Assembly (NCBI GenBank): GCA_014338405.1 | Contig: JTDE01000959.1 | Coordinates: 57,872-121,871 of the forward strand | Origin: Paragonimus skrjabini miyazakii | Taxonomy: Eukaryota; Platyhelminthes; Trematoda; Plagiorchiida; Troglotrematidae | Direction: 5' to 3' | Length of the DNA stretch: 64,000 bases | Shown: positions 61,170-64,000 of the stretch, piece after piece | Numbering within the stretch: position 1 is the stretch's first letter | Layout of the letters: every line of letters begins with the position of its first letter | Program-made: the position numbers and the translations under genes | Notes under the pieces: generated by a model | The model's input: only the letters and a program-made list of their open reading frames with translations | Told to the model about the DNA's origin: nothing | The model's database searches: none

Positions 61170-63234
61170 AGGTTCGTCGTTGCCTAACTGCTGTAAGCTA
61201 AACTAGGAGAATACTTACGCGAGTTTCAGCGATTCAAGTTGTTCGTATACCGTAAGAACTCACTGGAAAGTCATTGACGTAAAGAAAATTGTAGTGGGCA
61301 GAAGGACAAACTTTGGAAAAAACTCATTGAGATTGGTGTAGAAGAGAATAAGTCAGAGTTAGTTTTCATTCCGTTAGTTCAATTACAATCATTGTTTTTC
61401 AGAAGGTAATAGATCACCAGTTTCCAAAGGACAGGATAACATACTAATGAATGAAATGTCTTGATAACGTCATATATTGGCCTCTGATACGACATTACAC
61501 TGCTTGACTATCGTTAGACGGTGTACACAAATCGGTCCTGTGTTAGTCACACAAGACCGATCTAGTAATAATCGTTGTTACACCATTATAAAGTCTATAT
61601 ACGAACAGGTATTTTAGGAGTATGTTCATTCGTAGACGTTCTGGTATCATGTATCATAGGCCTATTAGGTTAATTTATCAATAACAAGTAGGTGGTGATA
61701 ATAAGATTTTAGCTGGAAACTGTTTTTGGCCTCCTCTGTCTTGTGGAAGTGGTGCCAGCAAAAAGAGTCAGTATCATAAGCTTGTAGACCCATGTTGTGT
61801 ATACACGGGATTCGTTCTTCAGTACTCGTGACTGGATCTGTTATGCTCCGGCTTACCTGAGTGGATTGGACTTAGATAATGAATCTTTTATATGAAATAA
61901 ACTTTTACTAATAGTTAATAATAGTAATATTGTTTAATAAGTATTCAAGTTATATGAGACCCAGTGGTGAAAAATTCTGGCATTGGCTATATCCGAATTA
62001 ACGACGAAAACAACATGCCTAAACGCGGTAAGCTCATTAAGCTCTCTACAGGACACTGCTGAGTAATAGGGTTGGTGAACATCCGTGGAGGTCGGCTGTT
62101 TGCAGGGAACGTCGCTATGTTCTAGGCTGCGGCAAATGACCTGTGATTTTCTGCCCTGTTTCAGGCGTCATAAGAAATGGAAAAAGAACTTAGCATTGTT
62201 GCTCCTTTCTTGTAAAGATTTGCGCAGCTTGAACAGCGTTTTGAGATGAACATGGCGGTTACATCGAGTGCGCTTGTTGAGAGTCACTTCAATATAGAAA
62301 AATGTATGGTTAACATTACTTCGCAAATAAATGTGCGATAAAGTTTGGAAGACTATGGGAGAGACCGGCGTGAACATCTCTCGACGCATTGCGTACAGTA
62401 AATATACCGACTAAACAACTCCATCAGTTTTTAAATCGAAAACAACTGGATCTTCATTCGAGCAAACCGTACTGAGATATCTCTGCAGCTGGTCACAAAT
62501 GGTTTGACAATAAGTGTCGGTAGGTTTTTATCCATCCGTTGAAGGAATCTTCTGGAACAAGAAGCTGAAGACAGGACGTAAGCGGTAGTTGTGTCTAGAG
62601 GTAACTACGGTGCTTGAACGTTTGAGCGATATTAATTAACCATTCCGGATAGCTGAGGCGACGACAAATGCCTGAATGGGTGAAATTATTGAAACCAGGA
62701 ATTGAGAAGCAATACAACAGAGCGCACAAGGGTGACCGGTGGGCTAATGGCAACTTCATTGTCTTAGAACTAAGTAAGTACGCTGCGTGTAAGTGATATT
62801 AATATAATTAGTTGAAATTTAACCTGAGCAAGTCTACCATGTTCCGTCACCAGAGTGGTTTTAATAAAATGGTATGCCTGTCTCTTTTTTGCCGGCGGTT
62901 GGTTGAGTCATTCCTTGATTCTTCATTTTACTAAACTTGCTAATCCATTATATGTTTTATCGTTGAGTACGAATAACAACAACACATGTTTTCTCGGTAG
63001 AATCAACCTTAAAAATTCATGAACATTGCTTAGCTGGAAAGAACAAACAAACCTTTATGCGGTCGTCCGTGTATGTCCGACCCATGGGATTGATGCTTAA
63101 GGTTTTCTCTCTAGTCCAGCATGTTCTACTAACACACATACTATGCATTCAAAAGTCGCATTTATTAAAGTTCACTAGGGCATTGTGTATTGACCGTGAC
63201 TATCCACAACTGCACATAAAAACAGCTAACTAAC
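61170..63234. other. No supported gene
   Basis: No recognisable coding or RNA signal. Confidence 0.5.
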
Positions 63235-63308
63235 CATGAAAAAGGTAAACTGTTCAGATGGCTTTCGACGACATGAAAAAGGTAAACTGTTCAGATGGCT
63301 TTCGACGT
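63235..63308. repeat. Two-unit tandem duplication, period 37 bp
   Basis: CATGAAAAAGGTAAACTGTT...GCTTTCGACG occurs twice, 63235-63270 and 63272-63307, identical over 36 bp. Confidence 0.97.
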
Positions 63309-64000
63309 TCCGGTCGAATTGACTTTGACCTCATTTCGATTGATCTCCGTCCTGATATGATCGAAATATGTACTTATCCTCGTTATCAAACAAACCGTTA
63401 GACGTATAGGATAGACATGTTTGCTAATTATCTGTGGTACTGTCCACCTGTGCGTAACGTACAAGAACGAACTTGACAGACATTTGAAAAACTGATGGCT
63501 GAATTTGTACGGGTTTTAGTAAGTAGTATCTTTCCCTATTACCTTTTGAAAAGAAAGAAAACTGTCGGTCTTCATTTCGGTTAGACGTCACTCTTATTGA
63601 ATGCAGCACTGTATATTTCGAATAAATCTTTCTTTTCGTACGCTTCGACGAGAGACGATTTTGGTTTGAATTCAGTAGTAAACTTAATTAAGTTGACCAC
63701 GAATTGAATCGGTGAGGCAAGCATATATAGTTGTTATCAATATTGCGTCAATTTTTCATTAGACATAACAGTGCTAACTGATTGGAGCAGTTTTTAGGTA
63801 GAACCTCGGCTGTCCAGTTGTTTTCAGTGGGTACAGCCCAAATCCCATAAGTATTCGCCAGCATTTCAAATATATTCAGGTGTTTGGAATCAGCAATGAG
63901 TATTGGAAACTTAACAGTAAGAAGTTAACCATGTTTTGTTTGGCCGCCAGTACAGAAGTTCTTCTTAAGGATAGACAATTTTATGTGATTATGGTTTTTG

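Overview
This 64 kb window is eukaryotic, repeat-dense, AT-rich and gene-poor. It holds no intact protein-coding gene. The mixture points to a flatworm, most likely a digenean fluke: RTE-clade (SR2-like) LINEs whose 3' ends finish in (GAT)n, Penelope-like elements (PLEs) with GIY-YIG endonuclease domains, degraded Ty3/Gypsy elements and tRNA-headed SINEs. The organism is inferred from this mixture of families and cannot be named from the sequence alone.

Layout. 0-8 kb is a nest of minus-strand elements. A Gypsy pol fragment (about 150-610) is followed by a 464-bp LTR (611-1074, TGTTA...TAACA) and the pol of a second Gypsy element (1075-3506), whose gag lies at about 4245-4915. Two PLE endonuclease fragments in opposite orientation sit between its pol and gag. 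An RTE LINE with endonuclease and partial RT follows (about 4930-7000) and may have a long 5' UTR. 8.8-9.2 kb is a SINE with an inverted extra piece. 9.9-11.1 kb holds two possible host exons (minus strand) with matching intron phase. 11.2-11.7 kb is a second kind of LTR. 14.0-14.5 kb has a (TA)n tract, a 119-base N gap and a partial copy of the first LTR. 14.7-15.7 kb is a PLE with RT and endonuclease remains.

16.2-18.3 kb carries two RTE 3' ends. 21.8-26.3 kb has an RTE 3' half abutting a gag-to-integrase Gypsy element (both minus). 28.6-29.2, 41.5-43.1, 45.0-45.3, 53.2-53.5 and 56.3-56.5 kb are copies of one tRNA-headed repeat. 31.1 kb is an LTR copy split by a 62-bp RTE 3' end. 31.7-31.95 kb is a SINE palindrome. 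35.3-36.6 kb is another RTE. 38.8-39.2 kb has the best host-exon pair (plus strand, phases 0 then 1). 45.6-46.0 kb is a third PLE endonuclease. 57.1-57.9 kb has 129-bp direct repeats around an RT relic. 58.9-61.2 kb is the longest RTE copy (plus strand).

All element reading frames I followed carry stops, frameshifts or lost catalytic residues, so the window reads as a graveyard of retroelements in intergenic or intronic DNA, with perhaps two or three host exons. The stretches between named features show no gene I can support.
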